A DNA stretch of 64,000 bases from Manganibacter manganicus (GCF_002075885.1 NZ_MDET01000009.1:61001-125000); one strand, 5' to 3'. Shown: positions 46,834-56,120, numbered from the stretch's first letter. Notes: generated from the letters alone by a model not told the origin. Numbers and translations: made by a program.

Positions 46834-48099
46834 ATGAACCATTTCGATTATCGTAACGGCGTGCTTCATGCCGAAGGTGTGGCGGTGCCCGATATCGCGG
46901 AGGCCGTCGGCACGCCGTTCTATTGCTATTCAACGGCGACCCTGACCCGCCACTACCGGGTTTTTCGCGATGCATTCAGCAGCCTAGACGCGCTCGTCTG
47001 CTATGCGATGAAGGCGAATTCGAACCAGGCGGTACTCAGGACGCTTGCAAAGGAAGGCGCCGGCGCCGACGTGGTTTCGGAGGGCGAGTTGCGCCGCGCC
47101 CTTGCCGCCGGCATCCCGGCCGACAGGATCTTGTTTTCGGGCGTCGGCAAGACCGCGCGCGAAATGGATTTCGCGCTGAACGCCGGAATCCTGTGCTTCA
47201 ACGTCGAATCCGAGCCGGAACTGGAACGGTTGTCGGCACGCGCCACGGCGCTTGGCAAAGTCGCGCCGGTTTCCCTGCGTATTAACCCCGATGTAGATGC
47301 CAAGACACACAAGAAGATTTCTACAGGCAAGGCCGAGAACAAGTTCGGCATTGCATGGAAGCGGGCGCGTGAGGTCTATGCCCGCGCCGCCAGTTTGCCG
47401 GGCATTCGCGTCACCGGAATCGACACCCATATCGGCAGCCAGATCACCGAATTGCAACCTTTCGACGATGCTTTTGCGCTGCTGGTCGATCTCGTCGATG
47501 TGCTGCGCGGCGACGGCCACGCCATCGAGCATATTGACCTCGGCGGCGGGCTGGGCATCCCCTACCGCGCTGACAACGCGCCACCGCCGCTGCCTGACGC
47601 CTATGCCGAGATCGTCAAGAAGCATGTCGGCAAGCTCGATCTCAAGGTGATGTTCGAACCCGGCCGGATGATTGTCGGCAATGCCGGCATCCTTGTCTCC
47701 GAGGTGATCTATGTGAAGGAAGGCGACGCCAGAAACTTCCTCATCGTCGATGCCGCCATGAACGACCTGATCCGCCCTACCCTTTACGAAGCCTACCATG
47801 ATATCCGCCCGGTGGTGCAGTCGCCGGCCGATGCCGTCCGGATGAAGGTGGATGTTGTCGGCCCCGTCTGCGAGACCGGCGATTATCTCGGGCTGGACCG
47901 CGACCTGCCGAAATTGAACGCGGGCGATCTGATCGCCATAGGCACGGCAGGCGCCTATGGTGCGGTGCAGGCCGGCACCTACAACACCCGGCTGTTGGTG
48001 CCTGAGGTGCTGGTCGAATCCGACCGTTTTGCGGTTATCCGGCCTCGCCGCAGCTATGACGACCTGATCGGTCTCGACATTGTGCCGGAGTGGCTCTGA
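46834..48099 (+). CDS. lysA: Diaminopimelate decarboxylase
   Basis: PLP enzyme converting meso-diaminopimelate to lysine, 421 residues. The PLP lysine is K60 in VCYAMKANSNQAVL; other motifs are GAGADVVSEGELRRAL, the glycine-rich phosphate site HIDLGGGLGIPY, FEPGRMIVGNAG and the dimer active-site element GPVCETGDYL. The start MNHFDYRNGVLHAEGVAV is the usual one. It lies 66 bases after lptM. This enzyme supplies lysine while its substrate also feeds peptidoglycan synthesis. Confidence 0.97.
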   Translation: MNHFDYRNGVLHAEGVAVPDIAEAVGTPFYCYSTATLTRHYRVFRDAFSSLDALVCYAMKANSNQAVLRTLAKEGAGADVVSEGELRRALAAGIPADRILFSGVGKTAREMDFALNAGILCFNVESEPELERLSARATALGKVAPVSLRINPDVDAKTHKKISTGKAENKFGIAWKRAREVYARAASLPGIRVTGIDTHIGSQITELQPFDDAFALLVDLVDVLRGDGHAIEHIDLGGGLGIPYRADNAPPPLPDAYAEIVKKHVGKLDLKVMFEPGRMIVGNAGILVSEVIYVKEGDARNFLIVDAAMNDLIRPTLYEAYHDIRPVVQSPADAVRMKVDVVGPVCETGDYLGLDRDLPKLNAGDLIAIGTAGAYGAVQAGTYNTRLLVPEVLVESDRFAVIRPRRSYDDLIGLDIVPEWL

Positions 48100-48232
48100 G
48101 CAGGGTCGGCATGCTTACATGAAGCGGGAACCTGCCTCGCCTTTGCCGTGTTTATTGCTATGCTAAGGGTCAAGGTGCTGCTGGAAGGCGCGCCTGAAAC
48201 TCCGGGCATGGGGCGCGGGTGACAGAGGGCCG

Positions 48233-50809
48233 ATGATCGAGCGACCCGCAAATGAGCGACCTGCGATCGATGCGGCCAACCGCTTCAAGGCTAGGTTGGC
48301 GCTCGGTCGAACAGCGACGCGCACGATCATGCTGGTCGAGCGCGGTTGGCCGCTTGTTCTGCCGCTCGTGCTGGTTGTCTGCCTTTTTCTCGGTCTGGCC
48401 TGGCTCGGCGTCTTCGCCGCCTTGCCGCAAATGCTGCGCCTCGGGCTCACTGTTATCATCGGGCTGGCGGCGTTCGCCGCGCTTTATCCGATGCGCTTCT
48501 TTCGCGCGCCCACGGCAAACGACATCGATCGGCGTCTGGAAACCGCCAACGCGCTGCTGCATAACCCCATCCTGGTACAGAGCGACCAGCCGAGCGGCCA
48601 TGAAAACGGCTTCTCGCAGGCACTTTGGCGTGAGCATCAGCGGCGCATGGCGGAGCAACTCGACACGCTGCGTGCCGACCTGCCGCGCACTCGTGTTCCG
48701 GAGTATGACCGCTGGGGTCTGCGCGCCCTGCCTGTATTGCTGCTTGTGGTGGGTTTTGCATTTTCGCTTGGATCGGGCGGCGGCAGCGTCAGCGATGCTT
48801 TCCGCGTCCAACCGGCGGCCGAGGCCGTTCCGCCGCGCATCGATGCCTGGGTCACACCTCCTCCCTACACACGCAAGCCTCCCGTCTTCCTGAGTGCAAA
48901 CGTGCCCGACGGCAGCTTTACCATTCCGGCGGGAAGCCAGTTCACGGTTCGCGTCACCGGTGGCTCCGGCAAGGAGGCTCTCAGCTATACTGGCAAGAAT
49001 GGCCCGGCCCATCTGTTCGATCCGGCCGGCGATGCACCTAAGGTGCAATCCGATCCGCAAGCGGCGGCCGCCGTGCGCAAGTTCACTGGCAAGATCAATG
49101 CCGACGGTGCGCTTGTGCTGGCTTCCGGGCCGAATGAGATCGGCCGCTGGGTTTTCGCCATCACGCCTGACAAGCCGCCGCAAATTCAGTTCGTCGGCGA
49201 ACCGACGCAGGCGGCCAATGGCACCCTGGAATTGAATTACCGCATCGCGGACGACTATGGTGCCGCCAAAGCGAGTGCCGAATTCAGCCTTGCCGATGCG
49301 CAGAAGCCGAAGGCACACCCACTTTACGCCGCACCAGATATGCCGCTTGCCCTGCCGCGCCGCGGCGACAAGGCGGCTGCCGCCAAGACCACAAAGGATC
49401 TGACACAGCATGTCTGGGCGGGCAGCATGATCCGATTGATCCTTGTGGCTACGGACGATGCCGGACAAACAGCACGCAGCGAAACCCGGACCTTCGTGAT
49501 GCCGGAGCGCCCGTTCGCCAATCCACTCGCGCGCTCCATCATCGAACAGCGGCGGCTTTTGGGACTCGACGCTTTGGCCAAGCCGCGCGTGCTCCAACTG
49601 ATGGATGCGATCACACTTCGTCCCGAAGATACATTTGACAATATGGGGCATTATCTTGCGATCATGAGTGCGCGCAGTCGTCTCAAGCTCGCCTCGACCG
49701 ACGATCAGTTGCGTGATGTCGTTTCCTATTTGTGGGACATTGCACTCGGCATCGAGGAAGGCGACCTTTCGGATGCCGAAAAGCGGCTGCGGCAAGCGCA
49801 GCAGGACCTGCAGAACCTGCTCAAGAACGGCGGCAGCGACGAGGAGATCGCCAAGGCGATGCAGGAATTGCGTCAGGCCATGAATGATTATCTCCGCGAA
49901 TTCGCCCAGCGCCAAAAGGATCAGAAATCGGCTCGGATTCCCGGTAATGCCCAGGAACTCCGCCCGAGCGATCTCAACCGCATGATGGATCAGATCGAGA
50001 ATCTGGCGCGTTCCGGCAATCGCGACAAGGCACAGGAATTGCTGTCGCAACTGGAGAACATGATGAACAATCTGCAGGCCGGCCAACCGGGTCAGCCGGG
50101 CGAGCAGAACAATGAAATGCGCCAGCAGATGGACAAGCTCGGCGAAATCATGCGTCGCCAGCAGGAAATGATGAACGAGACCTTCCGCATGGACCAGGCG
50201 CAACGCGGCCAGAACCGCGATCAGCAGATGGGCGAAAGCGACGATCCCGGCCAGGAGGAGCCGTTCGGCCAACAGCAAGGCCAAAACGGCAAGCCGGGCG
50301 GCGGGCAGATGTCACCGCAGGAATTCAGCGACGCCATGAAGCAGTTGCAGCAGGAGCAGGGCAAGTTGCGCGGCGAGTTGGGGCAACTCGGCAAGGGGCT
50401 GGAAGGTTTGGGCATGAAGCCCAACAAGGGGCTCGGCGAGGCCGGAGAAGCCATGGGCGATGCCGGCAAATCGCTGGGCGAAGGCGAAGGCGAAAGCGCG
50501 GTGGCCAATCAGGGTCGGGCGCTGGAGGCTCTGCGCAAGGGCGCACGGGACATGATGCAGCAATTACAGGCCATGCAGCGCGACCAGGGCGGCGCCAAGC
50601 CGGGTGGGCGTCAGAATGCCGACCGCGACCCGCTCGGCCGCCCGCGCGCCACGAACGGGCCGGACTTCGGCGATTCGGTAAAGGTGCCTGATGAAATCGA
50701 CGTGCAGCGCGCCCGGCGCATTCTCGACGCCATCCGCAAGCGCCTCGGCGACGCCCTGTCGCCCGACATCGAGCGCAGCTACCTCGAACGGTTGCTGGAT
50801 CTCAAATAG
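48233..50809 (+). CDS. TIGR02302 / DUF4175 family membrane protein
   Basis: A large protein of 858 residues typical of alphaproteobacteria (TIGR02302). Two membrane spans (about 40-62 and 66-85) and a third (about 153-172) are followed by a periplasmic segment with AWVTPPPYTRKPPVFL and beta-rich repeats. A long helical region (about 500-600) leads to a low-complexity tail rich in Gln, Gly and Met (about 590-790). The end is conserved again (VPDEIDVQRARRILDAIRKR). Function unknown; an envelope role is plausible. It follows lysA on the same strand. A long open frame on the opposite strand is an artefact of codon composition. Confidence 0.85.
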   Translation: MIERPANERPAIDAANRFKARLALGRTATRTIMLVERGWPLVLPLVLVVCLFLGLAWLGVFAALPQMLRLGLTVIIGLAAFAALYPMRFFRAPTANDIDRRLETANALLHNPILVQSDQPSGHENGFSQALWREHQRRMAEQLDTLRADLPRTRVPEYDRWGLRALPVLLLVVGFAFSLGSGGGSVSDAFRVQPAAEAVPPRIDAWVTPPPYTRKPPVFLSANVPDGSFTIPAGSQFTVRVTGGSGKEALSYTGKNGPAHLFDPAGDAPKVQSDPQAAAAVRKFTGKINADGALVLASGPNEIGRWVFAITPDKPPQIQFVGEPTQAANGTLELNYRIADDYGAAKASAEFSLADAQKPKAHPLYAAPDMPLALPRRGDKAAAAKTTKDLTQHVWAGSMIRLILVATDDAGQTARSETRTFVMPERPFANPLARSIIEQRRLLGLDALAKPRVLQLMDAITLRPEDTFDNMGHYLAIMSARSRLKLASTDDQLRDVVSYLWDIALGIEEGDLSDAEKRLRQAQQDLQNLLKNGGSDEEIAKAMQELRQAMNDYLREFAQRQKDQKSARIPGNAQELRPSDLNRMMDQIENLARSGNRDKAQELLSQLENMMNNLQAGQPGQPGEQNNEMRQQMDKLGEIMRRQQEMMNETFRMDQAQRGQNRDQQMGESDDPGQEEPFGQQQGQNGKPGGGQMSPQEFSDAMKQLQQEQGKLRGELGQLGKGLEGLGMKPNKGLGEAGEAMGDAGKSLGEGEGESAVANQGRALEALRKGARDMMQQLQAMQRDQGGAKPGGRQNADRDPLGRPRATNGPDFGDSVKVPDEIDVQRARRILDAIRKRLGDALSPDIERSYLERLLDLK

Positions 50810-50836
50810 CAGCCGACCGGTCGGCGTCTTTGCGAA

Positions 50837-51214
50837 TCAGGCGGCAACGACCCCGGCGAGCGCACGGCCGACACGGTCGCGGATTTCGGCCAGCGTAAAC
50901 GGCTTCTGCATCACGTCGATAACGATGCCGTGCAATTCCTCGGCACGCTCGCGCTGCTCGGCATAGCCGGTCATTAGCATGATCCTCAAGCCGGGAAACA
51001 GCGCAGCCGCGGCAATCGCCATTGCAATTCCGTCCATTTCCGGCATGCGGATATCCGACACGACGAGATCATACTCTCCGCGCGCCTCGCGGATAGCCGT
51101 AAGGCCTTGCGCGCCGTCCGCCGCGACATCGACAACATGGCCCATGCGCTCCAGAGCGCGGGCTGCGAGGGTGCGGACGGATTCATCGTCCTCAACGATC
51201 AGAAGCTTTGCCAT
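50837..51214 (-). CDS. cpdR: CpdR-like single-domain response regulator
   Basis: A 125-residue stand-alone receiver domain. Acidic pocket EDD at residues 8-10, phospho-acceptor D54 in VVSDIRMPEMDG, and conserved lysine in DVMQKPFTLAEIRDRV. The sequence AKLLIVEDDESVRTLAARAL matches CpdR, which in its unphosphorylated form directs the ClpXP protease to degrade cell-cycle regulators such as CtrA; phosphorylation comes from the CckA-ChpT relay. The start at 51214 is the usual MAKLL; upstream residues are not conserved. Convergent with the TIGR02302 gene. Confidence 0.88.
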   Translation of the reverse strand: MAKLLIVEDDESVRTLAARALERMGHVVDVAADGAQGLTAIREARGEYDLVVSDIRMPEMDGIAMAIAAAALFPGLRIMLMTGYAEQRERAEELHGIVIDVMQKPFTLAEIRDRVGRALAGVVAA

Positions 51215-51285
51215 GCCGTGATACTTGGCGGCCAAAAGTTGACTTTCTCTGAAGCCAATGTGGCCGTTGTGTTTTTTTGGCGGGC

Positions 51286-51828
51286 TCAGGCATCGCCTTT
51301 GACGACACCGACGAACGGCAATTCGCGAAAGGCGTGGCCAACATCCATGCCGTACCCGACGACGAAATAATCGGGGCAGTCGAAGCCGACATAATCAGCA
51401 TCGAGCGCAGTCTGGCGGCGCATGTGTTTGTCGAGCAGTACCGCGACCGAACAGCTTTTGGCTCCGCGCGACAGCATCAGTTCGCGTGTGAACTGCAACG
51501 TCTTGCCAGATTCCAGGATGTCGTCGATCAAAAGCACATCACGGCCGGCGACCTCATTGTCGATGTCGCGCAGCACGCGCACCGCGCCGCTCTCCGTGCC
51601 CGCTCCATAACTTGAAATGAAGATGAATTCGACTTCCGGCGACAGGCCGACGTCGTGCATGGCGCGGATGAGATCGGCAGCGAAAACGAAAGAGCCTTTG
51701 AGGATAGAGACGACCAGAAGATCGTGAAAATCCCGGCCGGCGATTTCCTTGGCCAGTTCCAGATTGCGTCGTGCAATGGTGGAGGCCGAAAAAAGCACTT
51801 CGATCGACTTGCCGCGGACTATGGGCAT
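51286..51828 (-). CDS. hpt: Hypoxanthine phosphoribosyltransferase
   Basis: Purine salvage enzyme (hypoxanthine or guanine + PRPP to IMP or GMP), 180 residues. The PRPP-binding motif is VLLIDDILESGKTLQF, with the purine and flexible-loop region FIFISSYGAGTESGAVRV, and VSILKGSFVFAADLIRAM near the start. C-terminal YVGFDCPDYFVVGYGMD is the usual base-binding part. It lies 71 bases upstream of cpdR on the same strand, with a large palindromic repeat before its own start. Confidence 0.93.
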   Translation of the reverse strand: MPIVRGKSIEVLFSASTIARRNLELAKEIAGRDFHDLLVVSILKGSFVFAADLIRAMHDVGLSPEVEFIFISSYGAGTESGAVRVLRDIDNEVAGRDVLLIDDILESGKTLQFTRELMLSRGAKSCSVAVLLDKHMRRQTALDADYVGFDCPDYFVVGYGMDVGHAFRELPFVGVVKGDA

Positions 51829-51846
51829 AAGGCTGCCTTTCCTAAG

Positions 51847-51948
51847 GCATTTCCAGCAAAAGTGTGTAGCGGTTTTGCGTCTGGAAATGCGGCTGAAACA
51901 AGTGGATAGAGCGCTTCCACCGATTCAGTAAAGACCCGAACCGCTCTA
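51847..51948. repeat. Rhizobial composite palindromic repeat
   Basis: Two palindromes in tandem. The first has perfect arms GCATTTCCAG (51847-51856) and CTGGAAATGC (51881-51890), with inner GCAAAA/TTTTGC pairing. The second has TAGAGCG (51907-51913) and CGCTCTA (51942-51948). This pair is a recurrent intergenic element in rhizobial genomes, distinct from the CCGAAAA type elsewhere in the window. It fills the gap between the DUF3426-like gene's stop and the hpt start. Confidence 0.65.
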
Positions 51949-51957
51949 CATCAGAAT

Positions 51958-52584
51958 CTATTCCGCAAAGGTAACGGAAACGGATTCTACTCCGTTTCTA
52001 GGAGCCTCAAGCCGGCTGGAAAAGGCGAAACTCTCACCAGGCTTCAATGTGCGGCCCGCTGTCCCCAACTTGTAACGAATCGTGGCGCCGACATTGTCCT
52101 TGACGCTTATGTCGATCGGCGGCAGCGGTGCGGCCCGGTTTCCATTGTTGCCGGCTTCGCCGTCGATGAGCAGCATCGGCTTCTCGCCCGACACATCGAC
52201 ACGGGATGTCACGACAGACAGGTTCAGTGCATTTGCCGCCCGTGCGTCTGCGACAGGAAAAAGCGAGCGTATGAACGCGTGACCGCCGGCAACCCAGAAG
52301 GCGACGAGAATGACGCCGAGACCTGCGCTCCAGAATATCGGCGCACCGCGCCGCGCTTGCCATGACGGGGAAACGGCTTTTTCCTGGCATAGCATGTCCA
52401 TGCCGGATAACGCAGGCGCGCTCGGCAGTCGGGGCGGCTGTATGTCCGGGCGCGGCTTTGGCACGCTTTCAAAATCGGCATCGAGCGCATCTATCGGCCT
52501 GAAACGGCCTGCGCCGGTGGACGACGTCGGCCCGGCCATTATTTCGCCGAAAACGGGGCGTGGCGTGCACTCTTTAGCCATCAT
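51958..52584 (-). CDS. DUF3426-like membrane protein without zinc ribbon
   Basis: A 208-residue protein: a polar, proline-rich N-terminal half, one membrane span (about 82-103, SAGLGVILVAFWVAGGHAFI) and a periplasmic beta domain with IDGEAGNNGNRAAPLPPIDI and LKPGESFAFSSRLEAPRNGV. The C-terminal part resembles DUF3426, which in related proteins follows an N-terminal CxxC zinc ribbon; no such cysteines are present here. It is divergent from ftsE, with a CtrA box between them. Function unknown. Confidence 0.7.
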   Translation of the reverse strand: MMAKECTPRPVFGEIMAGPTSSTGAGRFRPIDALDADFESVPKPRPDIQPPRLPSAPALSGMDMLCQEKAVSPSWQARRGAPIFWSAGLGVILVAFWVAGGHAFIRSLFPVADARAANALNLSVVTSRVDVSGEKPMLLIDGEAGNNGNRAAPLPPIDISVKDNVGATIRYKLGTAGRTLKPGESFAFSSRLEAPRNGVESVSVTFAE

Positions 52585-52677
52585 GGCCCTTGTTCACTGT
52601 CCGTTTGTGCGACGTAAACGGAAATGGTTAATGTTTAGCCATCGGAGCCGACTTGCCGCACCTGAAAATCACTGAAA

Positions 52678-52693
52678 TTAACCACCCGTTAAC
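52678..52693. promoter_or_regulatory. Perfect CtrA box upstream of ftsEX
   Basis: TTAA (52678-52681), seven bases CCACCCG, then TTAAC (52689-52693) is an exact match to the full CtrA consensus TTAA-N7-TTAAC. It lies 70 bases before the ftsE start and 94 bases before the divergent DUF3426-like gene, so it could control either or both. The site suggests that ftsEX expression is timed by the cell cycle. Confidence 0.65.
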
Positions 52694-52762
52694 CATGCGG
52701 ACCGATGGTCGTCCAGAGATCAAAGGCGGTGCGCCGTCCACACAAAATCCAGGTCGCCAACC

Positions 52763-53422
52763 GTGATCCGTTTCGAAAATGTCGGTCTGCGCTACGGCAT
52801 GGGGCCGGAAGTCCTGCGCGATATCTCGCTGCAGGTTCCCGAGCGCTCGTTCCAGTTCCTGAGCGGTCCCTCGGGCGCCGGCAAGACGACGCTGCTGCGC
52901 CTGCTCTTTCTGTCGCTGAAGCCGACACGCGGGCTGATCACCGTGTTCGGAAAGGACCGCTCGCATATCTCGCGCACAGAACTGCCGCTGCTGCGCCGCC
53001 GCATCGGCGTGGTGTTCCAGGATTTCCGCCTGCTCGACCATATGACCACCTATGAGAATGTTGCGCTGCCGCTCAGGGTGCGTGGGCGCGAGGAATCGAG
53101 TTATCGCACCGACGTGACGGAACTGCTGAAATGGGTTGGGCTCGGCGAACGCATGCATGTGCTGCCGCCTGTGCTTTCAGGCGGTGAAAAGCAGCGTACC
53201 GCGATTGCTCGTGCCCTGATCGAACAGCCGGAAATGCTGCTGGCTGATGAACCGACCGGCAATGTCGATCCACAACTCGCACGCCGCCTGCTGCGCCTGT
53301 TCATCGAACTCAACCGGCTTGGTACGGCGGTGGTGATCGCCACCCATGACATCGGGCTCATGGAACAGGTCGATGCACGGCGGCTGATCCTCTCCGGCGG
53401 AAGGCTCGATATCTATGACTGA
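52763..53422 (+). CDS. ftsE: Cell division ATP-binding protein FtsE
   Basis: ABC ATPase of 219 residues that, with FtsX, couples septal ring activity to peptidoglycan hydrolases. Walker A SGPSGAGKTT at 34-43, Q-loop VFQDFRLLDHMTTYENVALP, signature LSGGEKQRTAIARA, Walker B MLLADEPTGNVD. MIRFENVGLRYG is the classical start, here with a GTG codon. The gene overlaps ftsX by eight bases. A CtrA box lies in the 178-base upstream gap. Confidence 0.96.
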   Translation: MIRFENVGLRYGMGPEVLRDISLQVPERSFQFLSGPSGAGKTTLLRLLFLSLKPTRGLITVFGKDRSHISRTELPLLRRRIGVVFQDFRLLDHMTTYENVALPLRVRGREESSYRTDVTELLKWVGLGERMHVLPPVLSGGEKQRTAIARALIEQPEMLLADEPTGNVDPQLARRLLRLFIELNRLGTAVVIATHDIGLMEQVDARRLILSGGRLDIYD

Positions 53423-54398
53423 GTTTTCCCAAACCTACGCCGAAGCGACGCATGACAGCCAGGACCAGGCGACGCGTGCGATCCGCAAGATGGCGCCGAT
53501 CGTGCCGGCACAGAACATCGCCGGGCGCGCGCTGGTGTCGGTGGTTGCGATCATGACCTTCCTGTCCTGCCTGACTTTCGGCGCGGTGACGCTGGTGCGC
53601 GACACCGCCTCGGTCTGGGAAAACCAGATTTCGCGCGAGGCGACGATCCAGATCAAACCGCTCGACGGGCTGGATATGGACAAGGCGCTTGCCACCGCCG
53701 CCGCTGTCGCGGGTCAATTTCTCGGCGTGAAGAGCACCCGCATCGTCGATCGCGAGGCGACCGCGCGCCTGCTGGAGCCATGGCTCGGGACCAATCTCGA
53801 TATCGACAAACTACCGGTTCCGCGCCTCGTCATCGTTACCATCGACGAAAACCAGCCGCCGGATTTCGCCGCCTTGCGCACAGCCATCACGGCCAAGCTG
53901 CCCAGCGCCAATCTCGACGATCACCGCACCTGGGTCGATCGGCTCGTAGCCATGGCTCACACCACGGTGACGATCGGCGTGGCCATCCTTGCGCTGATGC
54001 TATCGGCAACGGTGCTCACGGTCGTCTTTGCCACCCGTGGCGCGATGGCCGGTAACGGCCACATCATCGAAGTGCTGCATTTCGTCGGCGCCGAAGCCAG
54101 CTTCATCGCGCGCGAGTTCCGCCGCCAGTTCCTGATAACAGGCATCAAGGGCGCAGCCTCCGGCGGACTGTCGGCAATCGTCGTGTTCATCGTCTTTTCC
54201 TGGTGGACATCGCGCAATATGGCCACCCCGCAGGCGGACCAGGCAAGCGCGCTTTTCGGCAATTTCGCCATCGGCTCCGCTGGTTATCTCGGCGTCTTCC
54301 TGATGGTGCTGATCATTGCCGCGCTGACCGCCGCAACCACCCATGCGACGGTCATCGCCTATCTCAGCGATCTCGACCAGCGCCAGACGGAGGGCTGA
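53415..54398 (+). CDS. ftsX: Cell division protein FtsX
   Basis: Inner-membrane partner of FtsE, 327 residues, with four spans: about 39-61, 190-208, and two near the C-terminus (SGGLSAIVVFIVFSWW and GYLGVFLMVLIIAALTAATT). A large periplasmic loop lies between the first and second spans. The cytoplasmic loop before TM3 carries HIIEVLHFVGAEASFIAREF, the usual FtsX contact with FtsE. The N-terminus contains a cytoplasmic segment of about 38 residues. Cotranscribed and overlapping with ftsE. Confidence 0.92.
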   Translation: MTEFSQTYAEATHDSQDQATRAIRKMAPIVPAQNIAGRALVSVVAIMTFLSCLTFGAVTLVRDTASVWENQISREATIQIKPLDGLDMDKALATAAAVAGQFLGVKSTRIVDREATARLLEPWLGTNLDIDKLPVPRLVIVTIDENQPPDFAALRTAITAKLPSANLDDHRTWVDRLVAMAHTTVTIGVAILALMLSATVLTVVFATRGAMAGNGHIIEVLHFVGAEASFIAREFRRQFLITGIKGAASGGLSAIVVFIVFSWWTSRNMATPQADQASALFGNFAIGSAGYLGVFLMVLIIAALTAATTHATVIAYLSDLDQRQTEG

Positions 54399-54489
54399 GG
54401 CGATGAATGGAAATCACGAAGACAAGGCGTTCGTAACGTAATGTGCTGTGCCGCTCTACCAAACACCGCATTTCCGGGTTAACCATTGC

Positions 54490-55218
54490 ATGATGAGTGG
54501 GCAGGATTCGAGCGAGACGGCAGGCATGGCGCCCCCGACGGCTGGGATCTTGCGGCCTCGTGGCCGCAAATGGTGGCTGTTGCGCGCCGCCGGCGGAATG
54601 ATCGTCGGCGTCGTCATGTTGTTCGTGTGCGGTTTCGGCTGGTTCGCCAGCTATGTCGGCCATTTGCGGACTCCTACCTACCAACAGAAGGCCGATGCCA
54701 TCATCGTTCTCACCGGCGGGCAGTCGCGTCTTGACGCGGCCATGGAACTTCTGGAGAGCGGCAAGGGCGAGCGTCTCTTGATCAGCGGTGTCCATCCCTC
54801 GGCGACCCGCCATGAATTGCAGATGGCGACTGGCGGCGACAAGAGCTTGTTTTCATGCTGCGTCGATCTCGACCGCACGGCGCTCGACACGATCGGCAAT
54901 GCCGAGGAAAGCGCCAAGTGGGTGCAGAGCCACGCCTATGGCACCATCATCCTGGTGACCAACAACTATCATATGCCGCGCAGCCTTCTGGAAGTCGGCC
55001 GGCAATTGCACCATGCCAAGCTCGAGCCCTACCCGGTGGTCAATTCCTATCTGGATAACGGAATCTGGCTGACCAAGCCGGAAGCCGTTCGGGTCCTGTT
55101 TACCGAATACAACAAATATCTGCTGGCGCTGGCCCGCAGTGTCCTGCCGTTGCGCCCGACCGTCGATGGCGTCGCCCTCGCCGATGCGAGGACCATGACG
55201 GGAAGCGTCAAGCGCTGA
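54490..55218 (+). CDS. YdcF/DUF218 family membrane protein
   Basis: About 242 residues: a cytoplasmic N-terminus, one membrane span (about 33-56, AGGMIVGVVMLFVCGFGW) and a periplasmic DUF218 domain with ADAIIVLTGGQSRLDAAMEL, LLISGVHPSATRHELQ, GNAEESAKWVQSHAYGTIIL and VTNNYHMPRSLLEVGRQL. Family members (SanA/YdcF-like) are linked to envelope or vancomycin-sensitivity phenotypes and may act on nucleotides or lipid-linked sugars. The start is uncertain: GTG at 54448, or ATG at 54490 or 54493. It follows ftsX by about 90 bases and precedes plsC. Confidence 0.85.
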   Translation: MMSGQDSSETAGMAPPTAGILRPRGRKWWLLRAAGGMIVGVVMLFVCGFGWFASYVGHLRTPTYQQKADAIIVLTGGQSRLDAAMELLESGKGERLLISGVHPSATRHELQMATGGDKSLFSCCVDLDRTALDTIGNAEESAKWVQSHAYGTIILVTNNYHMPRSLLEVGRQLHHAKLEPYPVVNSYLDNGIWLTKPEAVRVLFTEYNKYLLALARSVLPLRPTVDGVALADARTMTGSVKR

Positions 55219-55293
55219 CTCGGCCCATCGCCGATTTCCTTTTTCGCGACTCTTGGTGTAACCAGCGCGGGTTCTATCCTGACGGTCCTGCCC

Positions 55294-56094
55294 ATGCTTC
55301 AGATTCGCTCGCTGGCGTTCAATTTCGCCTTTTATATCAGCCTGATCGTCCAAATGATCGTCTGGGCACCGTTCTATTTCCTGTCGCCGCGCCACATCGC
55401 ATGGTTCGTTCCCAAATTCTGGTCCCGGTCGAGCCTCTGGCTTTACGACAGGATCGCCGGCACCAGAAGCAGGATCGAAGGGCAGGAGAACCTGCCGCAA
55501 GGCTCGTTCATCCTCGCACCGAAGCATCAGTCCTTCTGGGACACGATTGCCTTCTTTCCCTTCCTTGAGGATCCGCTCTATATCCTCAAGCGCGAGCTGA
55601 CATGGATCCCCTTCTTCGGCTGGTACATCCTCAAGATGCGCATGATCCCGGTGGATCGCGGCAACCGTTCCAAGGCGCTTCGCGCCGTGGTCAAGGCCAC
55701 AAAAGCCGAACTTGCCCGCAATCCGCGCCAGTTGATCATCTATCCGGAAGGCACGAGGCGGCCGCCCGGCGCCGAAGCGAATTACAAATGGGGTATCGTC
55801 GAGCTTTACACTCAACTCGGCGTGCCGGTGGTGCCCGTGGCGCATGTTGCCGGTCTCTATTGGCCTCGCCGCAAATTCCTGCGCTTTCCCGGCACCATCC
55901 ATGCGCGCTTCCTGCCAGCAATTCCGCCCGGTCTCAGCAAGGAGGAATTCATGGGGCGGCTGGTGAGCGAAACAGAGGCGGCCTGCGATCGGCTTCTTGT
56001 GGAAGCATCACGCGCAGCCAATCCGCCACCCATGCCGCCGACCGCCATGCGGCGGCTTCAGGAACTGGGCGAAGCACAAAAAATTCAATCCTGA
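55294..56094 (+). CDS. plsC: 1-acyl-sn-glycerol-3-phosphate acyltransferase
   Basis: Membrane-associated acyltransferase of 266 residues making phosphatidic acid from lysophosphatidic acid. The acyltransferase motif I is APKHQSFWDTIAF (H-x4-D), motif II region KRELTWIPFFGWYILKMR, and motif III LIIYPEGTRRPPGAEANYKW. An N-terminal hydrophobic stretch (about 8-30) anchors it. The C-terminus is proline-rich. It follows the YdcF gene by 75 bases and may be in the same unit. Confidence 0.9.
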   Translation: MLQIRSLAFNFAFYISLIVQMIVWAPFYFLSPRHIAWFVPKFWSRSSLWLYDRIAGTRSRIEGQENLPQGSFILAPKHQSFWDTIAFFPFLEDPLYILKRELTWIPFFGWYILKMRMIPVDRGNRSKALRAVVKATKAELARNPRQLIIYPEGTRRPPGAEANYKWGIVELYTQLGVPVVPVAHVAGLYWPRRKFLRFPGTIHARFLPAIPPGLSKEEFMGRLVSETEAACDRLLVEASRAANPPPMPPTAMRRLQELGEAQKIQS

Positions 56095-56120
56095 CCTGAT
56101 GGCTCGGACTCAAACCGCTT

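Noticed and set aside
48170..50284. About 700-codon open frame opposite the TIGR02302 gene
   Set aside because: The composition is an antisense reflection of the real gene, with no start context and no family features.
54478..54485. TTAACCAT before the YdcF gene as a CtrA site
   Set aside because: Only one half-site is present. The four bases at the required spacing are GCAT, not TTAA.
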